From the NCBI RefSeq assembly GCF_900182545.1, contig NZ_FXTJ01000001.1:496001-560000 (forward strand): DNA of 64,000 nt, given 5' to 3'. The position numbers and the translations under genes were made by a program. Shown piece by piece: positions 25,224-33,273 of the stretch. The DNA is from Geodermatophilus aquaeductus (lineage in GTDB: Bacteria; Actinomycetota; Actinomycetes; Mycobacteriales; Geodermatophilaceae). The notes below the pieces were generated by a model. It saw only the letters and a program-made list of their open reading frames with translations, did no database searches and had not been told where the DNA came from. Each line of letters begins with the position of its first letter. Position 1 is the stretch's first letter.

Positions 25224-26906
25224 TCAGGCGCGGGTCAGCACCTCCCGCGCCGCGGCCCGCGCCGCGCGCGGGTCGTCGGCGGCCAGGGCGGCCGCCGCGG
25301 CGTCCCGGCAGGCGGCGAGGTCGGCGGTGGCCAGCCGCGCGCCGACGCCGGCGACGGCCGAGCCGGCACACGACAGCGAGGTCACGCCGAGCCCGACGAG
25401 GACGCAGGCGAGCAGCGGGTCGGCCGCCGCCTCGCCGCAGACGCCGACCGGCTTGCCCGAGCGCCGGCCCGCCGCCGCCGTCAGCTCCACCAGCGCCAGC
25501 AGGGCCGGCTGCCACGGGTCGGTGAGGTCGGCCAGGTCGGCCGAGAGCCGGTCGGCGGCCAGCGCGTACTGCGACAGGTCGTTGGTGCCGATCGACAGGA
25601 AGTCGACGTGCCGCAGCATCCGGTCGGCGAGCAGCGCGGCCGAGGGCACCTCGACCATGACGCCGGGCACCAGGCCGCGCTCGCGGACCCGGGCGGCGAA
25701 GTCCGCGGCCTCGCCCTCGGTGGCCACCATGGGCGCCATCACCCACGGCGCGGCACCGGTGCGGCGGGCGGCCTCGGCGACGGCGTCGAGCTGGCGGTCG
25801 AGCAGGCCGGGGTCGCGGCGGGCCACCCGCAGGCCGCGGACGCCGAGCGCCGGGTTGGCCTCCTCGGGCGGCGTCGCGAACTCCAGCGGCTTGTCCGACC
25901 CGGCGTCGAGGGTGCGCAGGACGACCCGCCGGCCGACCGCGGCCTCGAGGACGTCGGCGTACCCGCTGGCCTGCTCCTCCACGGTCGGCTCGGCGGCCCG
26001 GCCGAGGAAGGCGAGCTCGGTGCGGAACAGGCCGACCCCCTCGGCGTGCGCGCGCAGGGCGGCCCGCGTGCCGTCGCCGTCCTGGACGTTGGCGTACACG
26101 GGGACCGCCACGCCGTCGCGGGTGGTGCCCGGCCCGGCGTACCCGGCCAGGGCCTCGGCGGCCCGGCGGGCGGCGGCGAGCTGCCCGGCGGCGGCCTCCG
26201 GGTCGGGGTCGACGGTGAGCGAACCCTCCTCGGCGTCGAGGAGGACCGTCGCGCCGGCGGGGACGGCGTCGAGGCCCTCGACGGCCACGACCAGGGGCAG
26301 GCCGAGCTGGCGGGCGATGATCGCGGTGTGACTGGTGGTCCCGCCCAGGCGAGTGGCCAGCCCGACGATCCGCGCGGGGTCGAGCCCGGCGGTGTCGGCG
26401 GGGGCGAGGTCGTCAGCGAGCAGGATCGAGGGCTCCGCGGGCGAGGGGACGCCGGGCTCGCCCTGGCCGGTCAGCTCGGCGACCACGCGGTCGCGGACGT
26501 CGCGCACGTCGGTGACCCGCTCGGCCATCACGCCACCCAGCGAGGTGAAGACGTCGACGAACTGCTGCGCGGCCTCCACCGTCGCCACGGCGGCCGGGGC
26601 GCCGGCGTCGATCCGCTGCTCGACCGCGCCCAGGAGCCCGCGGTCGCGGGCCATGCCGGCGGTGGCCGCCAGCACCTCGGCGGTGAGCCCGGTCGCGGCC
26701 GCGGCGCGCTCGGCCAGCCGGTCCGCGACGGCCTCGGCGGCCGCGGTGAAGCGGGCCCGCTCCTCCTCCCGCGCCGCCTCCGGCAGCGGGTCGAAGACGT
26801 CGGCCGGCAGGAGCACCGCACCGGACGGGCGGACGACGGGACCGAGGACCACGCCGGGGACGACCGGCGTCCCGGTGAGCACGGTGCGAGCGGCGGTGGT
26901 GGACAT
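25224..26906 (-). CDS. ptsI: Phosphotransferase system enzyme I
   Basis: 560 residues. It transfers phosphate from phosphoenolpyruvate to HPr, starting the PTS cascade in the cytoplasm. The phosphorylated histidine is His193 in G-G-T-T-S-H-T-A-I-I-A-R-Q. The PEP-binding barrel contains G-L-F-R-T-E-L-A-F-L, F-L-S-I-G-T-N-D-L-S-Q-Y and the active-site Cys in G-V-C-G-E. Length is normal. The GTG/ATG start at 26906 is divergent from fruR across a 185-bp promoter region, so it belongs to the fructose PTS locus and is probably under the same repressor. HPr lies at the far end of the opposite operon. Confidence 0.92.
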   Translation of the reverse strand: MSTTAARTVLTGTPVVPGVVLGPVVRPSGAVLLPADVFDPLPEAAREEERARFTAAAEAVADRLAERAAAATGLTAEVLAATAGMARDRGLLGAVEQRIDAGAPAAVATVEAAQQFVDVFTSLGGVMAERVTDVRDVRDRVVAELTGQGEPGVPSPAEPSILLADDLAPADTAGLDPARIVGLATRLGGTTSHTAIIARQLGLPLVVAVEGLDAVPAGATVLLDAEEGSLTVDPDPEAAAGQLAAARRAAEALAGYAGPGTTRDGVAVPVYANVQDGDGTRAALRAHAEGVGLFRTELAFLGRAAEPTVEEQASGYADVLEAAVGRRVVLRTLDAGSDKPLEFATPPEEANPALGVRGLRVARRDPGLLDRQLDAVAEAARRTGAAPWVMAPMVATEGEAADFAARVRERGLVPGVMVEVPSAALLADRMLRHVDFLSIGTNDLSQYALAADRLSADLADLTDPWQPALLALVELTAAAGRRSGKPVGVCGEAAADPLLACVLVGLGVTSLSCAGSAVAGVGARLATADLAACRDAAAAALAADDPRAARAAAREVLTRA

Positions 26907-26976
26907 GCGGACCTCACGTCGGTCGGAGGGATGGCGGTCGCCGGACCTCGTCGTCCGTGACCAGCCTCACCAAACG

Positions 26977-27013
26977 GTGTTGACTTGTCAACGTAATCCA
27001 CGTAGAACAACAC
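26977..27013. promoter_or_regulatory. Divergent ptsI / fruRKA promoter-operator
   Basis: On the plus strand TTGACT (26980-26985) and TAGAAC (27003-27008) form a -35/-10 pair with exactly 17 bases between. Superimposed are GTTGAC-TT-GTCAAC (26979-26992) and a wider inverted pair GTGTTG (26977-26982) / CAACAC (27008-27013). On the minus strand TTGACA at 26991-26986 can serve as -35 toward ptsI. A DeoR-type FruR repressor bound here would block the fru promoter directly. Confidence 0.6.
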
Positions 27014-27091
27014 AGACACAAGCCCGTTCCCACACGATCGGGCATCACCCCGGGTCCGTCGCGGTCCGGAGTCCCGACGAGGGGGTGCACG

Positions 27092-27859
27092 GTGTACGCC
27101 GAGGAGCGCCAGCAGGCCATCGCCACACTCGTCGCCGAGCAGGGCCGCATCGCCGTCGCCACGGTGGCCGAGCACTTCGGTGTCACCACCGAGACGGTCC
27201 GCCGCGACCTCGCCGTCCTGGAGCGGGCGGGGATCCTGCGGCGCGTGCACGGCGGAGCGGTACCCGCTGCGGCGCTCACGCTGGTGGAGACGGCGCTGGG
27301 CGAGCGCAACGCCACCCGCGCCGAGGCCAAGCGCAAGATCGCCGCGGCGGCGCTGGACCTGCTGCCCGGCCGTGGCGGCAGCGTGCTGCTCGACGGCGGG
27401 AGCACCACCGCCGCGCTGGCCGACGTGCTGCCGGCCGACCGGTCGCTGTTCGTGGCCACCAACTCCGTGCCGATCGCCGCCCGGCTGGCGAACGCGCCGG
27501 GCGTGACCCTGCACGTGCTCGGCGGCCGGGTGCGCGGGCTGACCCAGTGCGCCGTCGGCGAGACGCCGGTGCGGGCGCTGGCCGACCTCCGGGTCGACGT
27601 CGCCTTCCTCGGCACCAACGGCATCGCCCCCGGCCACGGGCTGACCACCCCCGACGAGGCGGAGGCCTCGGTCAAGCGGGCGATGGTGCGCGCTGGGCAG
27701 CGGGTGGTCGTCCTGGCCGACAGCAGCAAGCTCGGCCGCGAGCACCTGGTCCGCTTCGCCTCCCTCGACGACGTCGACGTGGTGGTCACCGACGGCGAGG
27801 CCGACCCGGCCGTCGTGGACCACCTCGAGGCCGCCGGCGTCGAGGTCGTGACCGCGTGA
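27092..27859 (+). CDS. fruR: DeoR-family repressor of the fructose PTS (FruR)
   Basis: 255 residues. The N-terminal DeoR helix-turn-helix (about 1-56) reads E-R-Q-Q-A-I ... F-G-V-T-T-E-T-V-R-R-D-L and is followed by R-R-V-H-G-G-A. The C-terminal DeoRC sugar-phosphate sensor has D-G-G-S-T-T (about 100-105) and G-T-N-G-I. Fructose-1-phosphate is the usual inducer in this context. The GTG at 27092 overlooks the promoter/operator at 26977-27013, giving autoregulation. Its stop overlaps the fruK start (GTGA). Confidence 0.9.
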   Translation: MYAEERQQAIATLVAEQGRIAVATVAEHFGVTTETVRRDLAVLERAGILRRVHGGAVPAAALTLVETALGERNATRAEAKRKIAAAALDLLPGRGGSVLLDGGSTTAALADVLPADRSLFVATNSVPIAARLANAPGVTLHVLGGRVRGLTQCAVGETPVRALADLRVDVAFLGTNGIAPGHGLTTPDEAEASVKRAMVRAGQRVVVLADSSKLGREHLVRFASLDDVDVVVTDGEADPAVVDHLEAAGVEVVTA

Positions 27860-28869
27860 GCGACGCCGGCACGCACGGGGGACGGGTCGTCACGCTGACG
27901 GCCAACCCGAGCCTGGACCGGACGCTGGTCCTCCCCGGCCCGCTCGCCCGCGGTGGGGTGGCCCGCCTCGGGGTCAGCTCCACCGAGCCCGGTGGCAAGG
28001 GCGTGAACGTGGCGCGCGCGCTGGCCGCCGCCGGGGCCGACGTCGAGGCCGTGGTGCCGGCCGACCGGACCGACCCGCTGGTCACCGAGCTGACCGCGCT
28101 CGGGCTGCCGCCGCTCACCGTGCCCACCGGCGTCCCGGTGCGCACCAACTACTCGCTCACCGAGCCCGACGGCACGACCACCAAGCTCAACGAGCCCGGG
28201 ACCGCCCTGGACGAGGACGTCCGGGCCGCGCTCCGGGCCGTGCTCACCGGCGCGGCCACGGGCGCCCGCTGGGTCGTGCTCTCCGGCTCGCTGCCGCCCG
28301 GCACGCCCGAGGACTGGTACGCCGAGCTGGTCCGGGCCGTGCGCCCCACCGGCGCGCGCGTGGCGGTGGACACCTCCGAGGCGCCGCTGCGCGCGCTGCT
28401 CGCCGCCGGCCCCGACGCGGCGCCGGACCTGCTCAAGCCCAACGCCGAGGAGCTGGCCCAGGTCGCCGGCACCACGGAGGCCGCGCTGCTCGCCGACCCG
28501 GTCGCCCTGCGCGCCGCGGTCGAGGCGCTGCACGCCGGCGGCGTCGCCGAGGTGCTGCTGACCCTCGGCGGCGACGGCGCGGTGCTGTCCACGGCCGACG
28601 GCGTCTGGTCGGCACGGCCGCCGCGCACCGCCGTCCGCAGCACCGTCGGCGCCGGCGACTCCAGCCTGGCCGGCCACCTGCTCGCCGACCTGGCCGGCGC
28701 CCCGCCGGCCGAGCGGCTGCGTCGCGCGGTCGCCACCGGCTCGGCCGCCGCCGCGCTGCCGGGCTCCGCGGTCCCCGCGCCGCACCAGGTCGACCCGGCC
28801 GCCGTCGTCGTGACGCCCGGCCTGCCCTCCCCCGCTCCCGTCGCGGCCGCCGGCCGCGACGTCTCCTGA
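27856..28869 (+). CDS. fruK: 1-phosphofructokinase
   Basis: 337 residues of the PfkB family. It phosphorylates fructose-1-phosphate from the PTS to fructose-1,6-bisphosphate. The family opening T-L-T-A-N-P-S-L-D-R-T is present. G-G-K-G-V-N-V-A-R-A-L (about 51-61) is the substrate motif, K-P-N-A-E-E-L the central one, and V-G-A-G-D-S carries the catalytic Asp. The tail after about residue 315 is Ala/Pro-rich. It starts within the fruR stop and ends 18 bases before fruA. Confidence 0.9.
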   Translation: MSDAGTHGGRVVTLTANPSLDRTLVLPGPLARGGVARLGVSSTEPGGKGVNVARALAAAGADVEAVVPADRTDPLVTELTALGLPPLTVPTGVPVRTNYSLTEPDGTTTKLNEPGTALDEDVRAALRAVLTGAATGARWVVLSGSLPPGTPEDWYAELVRAVRPTGARVAVDTSEAPLRALLAAGPDAAPDLLKPNAEELAQVAGTTEAALLADPVALRAAVEALHAGGVAEVLLTLGGDGAVLSTADGVWSARPPRTAVRSTVGAGDSSLAGHLLADLAGAPPAERLRRAVATGSAAAALPGSAVPAPHQVDPAAVVVTPGLPSPAPVAAAGRDVS

Positions 28870-28887
28870 CAGCCCGGAAGGTCCGTC

Positions 28888-31008
28888 ATGACCGCACTCA
28901 TCTCCCCCGAGCTGGTCGTCCTCGACGCCGACCTGGGCTCCGACAAGGCCGCGGTGGTGCACCGCCTGGCCGGCCTGGTCGCCGACGCCGGCCGGGCCAC
29001 GGGCGCCGAGGCGCTGGCCGGTGACGCGCTGGCCCGCGAGGCGCAGGCCGCCACCGGCCTGCCCGGCGGCATCGCCATCCCGCACTGCCGGTCGGGCGCG
29101 GTGACCCAGGCGTCGCTGGCCTTCGCCCGGCTGCGCCCGGGGGTCGACTTCGGCGCCGCCGACGGGCCGGCGGACCTGGTCTTCCTCATCGCCGCCCCGG
29201 CGGCCGGCGACGCCGACCACCTCACGCTGCTGTCCGCGCTGGCCCGCGCGCTGGTCCGGCCGGACTTCGTCGCCTCGCTGCGGGCCGCGGCCTCCGCGCA
29301 GGACGTCGTCGCGCTGGTCGAGGAGGTCGTCTCCCCGAAGCCGGCCACCGGCGCCAGTGCGGCGGCGTCGGTGCCCGCGCCGGCCACGCCCGCCCCGGCC
29401 GCCGACGCCGCACCGGCGCGCCGCCGCCTCGTCGCGGTCAGCGCCTGCCCGACCGGCATCGCGCACACCTACATGGCCGCCGACAAGCTCACCGCCGCGG
29501 CGGAGGCCGAGGGCGTCGACCTCGTCGTCGAGACGCAGGGCTCCTCGGGCTCCACGCCGCTGGACCCGGCCGTCATCCGCGACGCCGAGGCGGTCGTGTT
29601 CGCCGTCGACGTCGGGGTCAAGGACCAGGAACGCTTCGCCGGGAAGCCGGTGGTCCAGTCGGGGACGAAGCGGGCGATCAACGAGCCCGAGGTGATGATC
29701 CGCGAGGCGCTGGCGGCCGCCGACGACCCGAACTCCCGCCGGGTGCCGGGCAGCGGCGCCGCGGCCACCGCGCCGACCGGCGGCGGGGGCAAGCCGAGCA
29801 CCGGCGCGGAGATCCGCCGCTGGCTGCTCACCGGCGTCAGCTACATGATCCCGTTCGTCGCGGCCGGAGGTCTGCTCATCGCGCTGGGCTTCCTGCTCGC
29901 CGGGTACCCCGTCGCCCTCACCGACCCCGACAGCGGCAACTCCTGGGCGAAGGAGTGGGTGCTCAACAACTCCCTGTTCGACCTGCCCGTCAGCACCGTC
30001 GCCGACCTGAACGGCGGCCTCAGCGGCTACCTCGGCGCGATGCTGTTCTTCATCGGGTCGCTGGCGTTCTCGCTGTTCATCCCGGCCATGGCCGGCTACA
30101 TCGCCTACGCCATCGCCGACCGGCCGGGGCTCGCGCCGGGCTTCATCACCGGCCTGGTCGCCGTCCAGGTCAACGCCGGCTTCCTCGGTGCCCTGGTGGG
30201 CGGCGTGATCGCCGGCTTCGCGGCCCGCTGGCTGTCCCGGCTGAAGGTCGGCCGGGTCGTGCGCGGGCTGATGCCGGTCGTGGTCATCCCGCTGATCGCG
30301 ACGCTGATCGCCAGCGGCCTCATGGTGCTCGTCCTCGGGCGCCCGCTCGCTGCGGCGATCACCGGCCTCACGAACTGGCTGAACGGCCTGTCCGGCACCT
30401 CCGCGGTGCTGCTCGGCATCCTGCTCGGCCTGATGATGGCGTTCGACATGGGCGGGCCGGTCAACAAGGCCGCGTACGCGTTCGCGACCGCGGGCCTGGC
30501 GAGCTACATCTCCAACCCCACCGAGAACACCGGCCCGCTGGTCATCATGGCGACGGTGATGGGCGCCGGCATGGTCCCGCCGATCGCGCTCACCCTGGCC
30601 ACGTTGATCCGCCCGAAGGTCTTCACCCCCGCCGAGCAGGAGCAGGGCAAGGCCGCGTGGCTGCTGGGCCTGGCGTTCATCACCGAGGGCGCCATCCCGT
30701 TCGCCGCGGCCGACCCGCTGCGGGTCATCCCGCCGATCATGATCGGCTCGGCGACCACCGGGGCGATCGTGGCGGCGGCCGGGGTGCAGGCGCAGGCCCC
30801 CCACGGTGGCATCGTCGTGTTCTTCGCGATCAACGGGGTCCTGATGTGGCTGCTCGCGATCGCCGTCGGCACCGTCGTCGGCGCGGTCGCGGTGGTCATC
30901 GCCAAGAGCATCGGCCGCAAGAAGATCGACGAGGTGCCCGAGGACGCCGTCGACCTCGCCCACGCCCACAACCCGGCTCCCGCCGTCAGCGCGCCCGCGC
31001 GCGTCTGA
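28888..31008 (+). CDS. fruA: Fructose-specific PTS enzyme IIABC
   Basis: 706 residues, all three domains in one chain. IIA (about 1-148) has phosphorylatable His66 in I-A-I-P-H-C. An Ala/Pro linker leads to IIB (about 178-275), whose Cys187 in S-A-C-P-T-G-I-A-H-T-Y is the phosphate carrier. IIC (about 308-680) has about nine to ten helices with G-V-S-Y-M-I-P-F-V-A-A-G-G and D-M-G-G-P-V-N-K-A-A. It transports fructose while converting it to fructose-1-phosphate. Start ATG at 28888 with a GGAAGG site. Confidence 0.93.
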   Translation: MTALISPELVVLDADLGSDKAAVVHRLAGLVADAGRATGAEALAGDALAREAQAATGLPGGIAIPHCRSGAVTQASLAFARLRPGVDFGAADGPADLVFLIAAPAAGDADHLTLLSALARALVRPDFVASLRAAASAQDVVALVEEVVSPKPATGASAAASVPAPATPAPAADAAPARRRLVAVSACPTGIAHTYMAADKLTAAAEAEGVDLVVETQGSSGSTPLDPAVIRDAEAVVFAVDVGVKDQERFAGKPVVQSGTKRAINEPEVMIREALAAADDPNSRRVPGSGAAATAPTGGGGKPSTGAEIRRWLLTGVSYMIPFVAAGGLLIALGFLLAGYPVALTDPDSGNSWAKEWVLNNSLFDLPVSTVADLNGGLSGYLGAMLFFIGSLAFSLFIPAMAGYIAYAIADRPGLAPGFITGLVAVQVNAGFLGALVGGVIAGFAARWLSRLKVGRVVRGLMPVVVIPLIATLIASGLMVLVLGRPLAAAITGLTNWLNGLSGTSAVLLGILLGLMMAFDMGGPVNKAAYAFATAGLASYISNPTENTGPLVIMATVMGAGMVPPIALTLATLIRPKVFTPAEQEQGKAAWLLGLAFITEGAIPFAAADPLRVIPPIMIGSATTGAIVAAAGVQAQAPHGGIVVFFAINGVLMWLLAIAVGTVVGAVAVVIAKSIGRKKIDEVPEDAVDLAHAHNPAPAVSAPARV

Positions 31009-31060
31009 CACGGCAGGCTCGACACCGTCCACCCCACCCCGAGCAGCGAGGATCCCGCCC

Positions 31061-31321
31061 ATGCCCAGTCAGACCGTCACCGTCGGCTCCCGGGTCGGCC
31101 TGCACGCCCGCCCGGCCGCGCTCATCGCCGAGGCCGTGGGCAAGGCCGGCGTCCCGGTCACCCTGGCCACGCCCGGCGGCAACCCCGTCGACGCCGGCTC
31201 GCCGCTGATGATCATGACGCTCGGTGCCCAGAAGGGCGCCGAGGTCACCGTCACCAGCGACGACGCCGGGGTGGTCGAGCAGATCGCGGGCCTGGTGTCC
31301 GCCGACCTCGACGCCGAGTAG
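31061..31321 (+). CDS. ptsH: HPr phosphocarrier protein
   Basis: 86 residues, normal HPr size. His15 in G-L-H-A-R-P-A accepts phosphate from enzyme I, with Arg17 next to it. A serine is present at position 47 (A-G-S-P-L-M), the region that HPr kinase phosphorylates in Firmicutes, but actinobacteria generally lack that kinase and the flanking sequence is not conserved. Last gene of the fruRKA-ptsH operon, 52 bases after fruA with a good GCGAGGATC site. Confidence 0.93.
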   Translation: MPSQTVTVGSRVGLHARPAALIAEAVGKAGVPVTLATPGGNPVDAGSPLMIMTLGAQKGAEVTVTSDDAGVVEQIAGLVSADLDAE

Positions 31322-31326
31322 CCACC

Positions 31327-31352
31327 GCGGCAGAAATGGCCATTTCTGCCGC
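31327..31352. repeat. Perfect 26-bp palindrome with AT-rich arms
   Basis: GCGGCAGAAATGG (31327-31339) is followed directly by its exact complement CCATTTCTGCCGC. It starts six bases after the ptsH stop and just before a separate strong terminator hairpin. The AT-rich core is unusual in this GC-rich genome and resembles a dispersed palindrome or protein-binding site more than a terminator. Confidence 0.5.
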
Positions 31353-31356
31353 CCGG

Positions 31357-31414
31357 GCACACACGACGGCGCCCGTCCCCTCCACGCGGAGGGGACGGGC
31401 GCCGTCGTGTGTGC
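31357..31414. terminator. Bidirectional terminator between ptsH and SRPBCC gene
   Basis: A perfect 27-base stem (31357-31383 with 31388-31414) closed by a four-base ACGC loop, placed between convergent ptsH and the SRPBCC frame. No U-tract. This is one of the most stable structures in the window. Confidence 0.8.
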
Positions 31415-31422
31415 TGTGGCGG

Positions 31423-31890
31423 TTACGGCTGGTCGGGCCGCGAGACGTCGCCGCGCCAGGCGCCGGTCTCGGTGCCGCGGCTCTCGATGAACTCCTTGAA
31501 CCGCTTGGCGTCGGCCTTGATCTGACGGTCGTCGAAGCCGAGCGCCGCGCCGGCCTTCTCGACGAGCCCGGTGGGCTCCCAGTCGATCTGGATCATGACG
31601 CGGGTCTTGGTGTCGTCGAGGCGGTGGAAGGTGACGACGCCGGCGTGCTTGGCGTCGCCGCCGGTGCTCGTCCAGGCCACCCGCTCCTCGGGGTGCTGCT
31701 CGGTGATCTCGGCGTCGAACTCGCGCTTGACGCCGTCGATGTTGGTGATCCAGTGCGTGTGCGTGTCGTCGATCTGCGTGATGCGCTCGACGCCGCCCAT
31801 GAACTGGGGGAAGGACTCGAACTGCGTCCACTGGTCGTAGGCGACCCGGATCGGGACGTCGACGTCGACGGACTCCTGCACGCTTGCCAC
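31423..31890 (-). CDS. SRPBCC (polyketide cyclase/START-like) domain protein, internal start within kinase frame
   Basis: 155 residues if translated from the GTG at 31890. The SRPBCC fold is evident: V-D-V-D-V-P-I-R-V-A-Y-D-Q-W-T-Q-F-E-S-F-P near the start, then F-M-G-G-V-E-R-I, W-T-S-T-G-G and an R-F-K-E-F-I-E-S-R-G C-terminal helix. Proteins almost identical in layout are common free-standing actinobacterial genes of unknown ligand. An AGAGGAG site sits just upstream, so independent translation is likely. However, the sensor kinase frame runs into it without a stop, so it may also be made as the C-terminal domain of that kinase. Confidence 0.7.
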   Translation of the reverse strand: MASVQESVDVDVPIRVAYDQWTQFESFPQFMGGVERITQIDDTHTHWITNIDGVKREFDAEITEQHPEERVAWTSTGGDAKHAGVVTFHRLDDTKTRVMIQIDWEPTGLVEKAGAALGFDDRQIKADAKRFKEFIESRGTETGAWRGDVSRPDQP

Positions 31891-33273
31891 GGGAACGCTC
31901 CTCTGGACTCGGGATCTCGTTGCTGTCGGCGAACCCCTACCCACGTCGGCGCCCGGTAAGCCGTCGACCTGGAGGGTGAGCACGAACCGCGCGCCTCCCC
32001 CGTCGGCCGTCTCGACGACGAGCGTGCCGCCGTGGCGCCGGGCGACGTCGCGCGCGATCGCCAGGCCCAGCCCCGCCCCTCCACGACCCGACCGGGCTGC
32101 GTCGAGCCGGGTGAAGCGCTCGAACACGCGCTCGCGGTCGTCGGCCGGCACGCCGGGGCCGTCGTCGGCGACGGTGAGCACGGCGTCCCCGTCCTGCTCC
32201 TGCAGCCCGACGGTCACCCGGTACCGCGCGTGCCGGACGGCGTTGTCGAGCAGGTTGCCGACGGCGCGCTCGAGCTGGTCGGGGTCACCGCGCACCTGCA
32301 CCGGCCGGACCCCGCCGGTGTCCACCTCCTGCCCGGACACGCGGGCCCGGGCGACCGCCGCGGCGACCACCTCGTCGAGGTCGAGCAGGTCCCGTCGCGC
32401 CGCGAGGGCGCCGACGTCCCCGCGGGCCAGCAGCAGCAGGTCGTCGACCAGCCGTTGCAACCCGACCGTCTCGGCGAGGACGCTGGCCGCGGTCGCTCCC
32501 GGGTCGGCCGTCGACGGATGCGCCGCGTCCACCTCCAGCTCGGTCCGCATGCGGGCCAGCGGGCTGCGCAGCTCGTGCGAGGCGTCGGCGACGAACTGCC
32601 GCTGGCGCTCGGCGGCCGCCTGCACCCGGGCCAGCATCGCGTTCATCGTCCGCGCCAGCCGGTCGACCTCCAGCGGTGTGCCGGGCTCGGGGACCCGCTG
32701 GCCCAGGGCGCTGCCGCTCATCCGCGCCACGCGGTCGCGGATCCGCTCCACCGGCCGCAGCGCCCGGCCGACCGCGAACCGGACCAGCAGGGCGAGTGCC
32801 GCGGTCGCCACCGGCACGGCGACGGCCAGCCCCGCCACCAGCGCGGCGGTGCTCTCGTCGACGTCCTTCAGGCTCGCGGCGACGACGAGCGTCCCGGCGT
32901 CCACGGGCCGGGTGAGCAGCCGTGCCGGGCCGCCGTCGAGGTCGACCGTGACGGCACCTCCCGACAGGTCGGGCAGCGCGGGCGCCCCGGCCGGCACGCG
33001 GGCCAGCACGGCACCCGTGGCGTCCCGCACCTCGGCGACCACGTCGTCGTCGGGCAGGGCGGCGCCGTCGAGGGACCCGTCCGCGGCCACCCGGTCCTCC
33101 AGCGCCGAAGCCTGGGCTGCCAGTGTCTCGTCGAGCGCTTCGGTCAGCGCCGCCCGCAGGCCCGCGACGAGCCCGGCGCCGACGAGCACCAGCACGACCA
33201 GGACAGCGAGCGCCGAGACCCAGGTGATGCGCGCCGCGAGGGTGCGCGGGACGAGCCGGCGGAGGGGTGTCAC
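31423..33273 (-). CDS. OmpR-type sensor histidine kinase reading through into an SRPBCC domain
   Basis: 616 codons without a stop. Residues ~20-40 and ~143-168 are membrane helices flanking an extracytoplasmic sensor; HAMP lies at ~169-222. HisKA has His233 in A-S-H-E-L-R-S-P-L-A. HATPase_c has N-L-L-D-N-A-V-R-H (~340), D-D-G-P-G-V-P (~370) and G-A-G-L-G-L-A (~399). A normal kinase of this type would end near residue 440. Here a ~25-residue linker continues into the SRPBCC domain from residue 462. Either the kinase stop codon has been lost or this is a genuine kinase-SRPBCC fusion. The GTG start overlaps the response regulator stop, giving translational coupling. Confidence 0.72.
   Translation of the reverse strand: MTPLRRLVPRTLAARITWVSALAVLVVLVLVGAGLVAGLRAALTEALDETLAAQASALEDRVAADGSLDGAALPDDDVVAEVRDATGAVLARVPAGAPALPDLSGGAVTVDLDGGPARLLTRPVDAGTLVVAASLKDVDESTAALVAGLAVAVPVATAALALLVRFAVGRALRPVERIRDRVARMSGSALGQRVPEPGTPLEVDRLARTMNAMLARVQAAAERQRQFVADASHELRSPLARMRTELEVDAAHPSTADPGATAASVLAETVGLQRLVDDLLLLARGDVGALAARRDLLDLDEVVAAAVARARVSGQEVDTGGVRPVQVRGDPDQLERAVGNLLDNAVRHARYRVTVGLQEQDGDAVLTVADDGPGVPADDRERVFERFTRLDAARSGRGGAGLGLAIARDVARRHGGTLVVETADGGGARFVLTLQVDGLPGADVGRGSPTATRSRVQRSVPVASVQESVDVDVPIRVAYDQWTQFESFPQFMGGVERITQIDDTHTHWITNIDGVKREFDAEITEQHPEERVAWTSTGGDAKHAGVVTFHRLDDTKTRVMIQIDWEPTGLVEKAGAALGFDDRQIKADAKRFKEFIESRGTETGAWRGDVSRPDQP

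Noticed and set aside
26914-31062. 1382-residue minus-strand open frame
   Set aside because: Lies entirely antisense to the fruR-fruK-fruA operon and is a low-complexity Gly/Arg/Asp/Val product typical of antisense reading in very GC-rich DNA.
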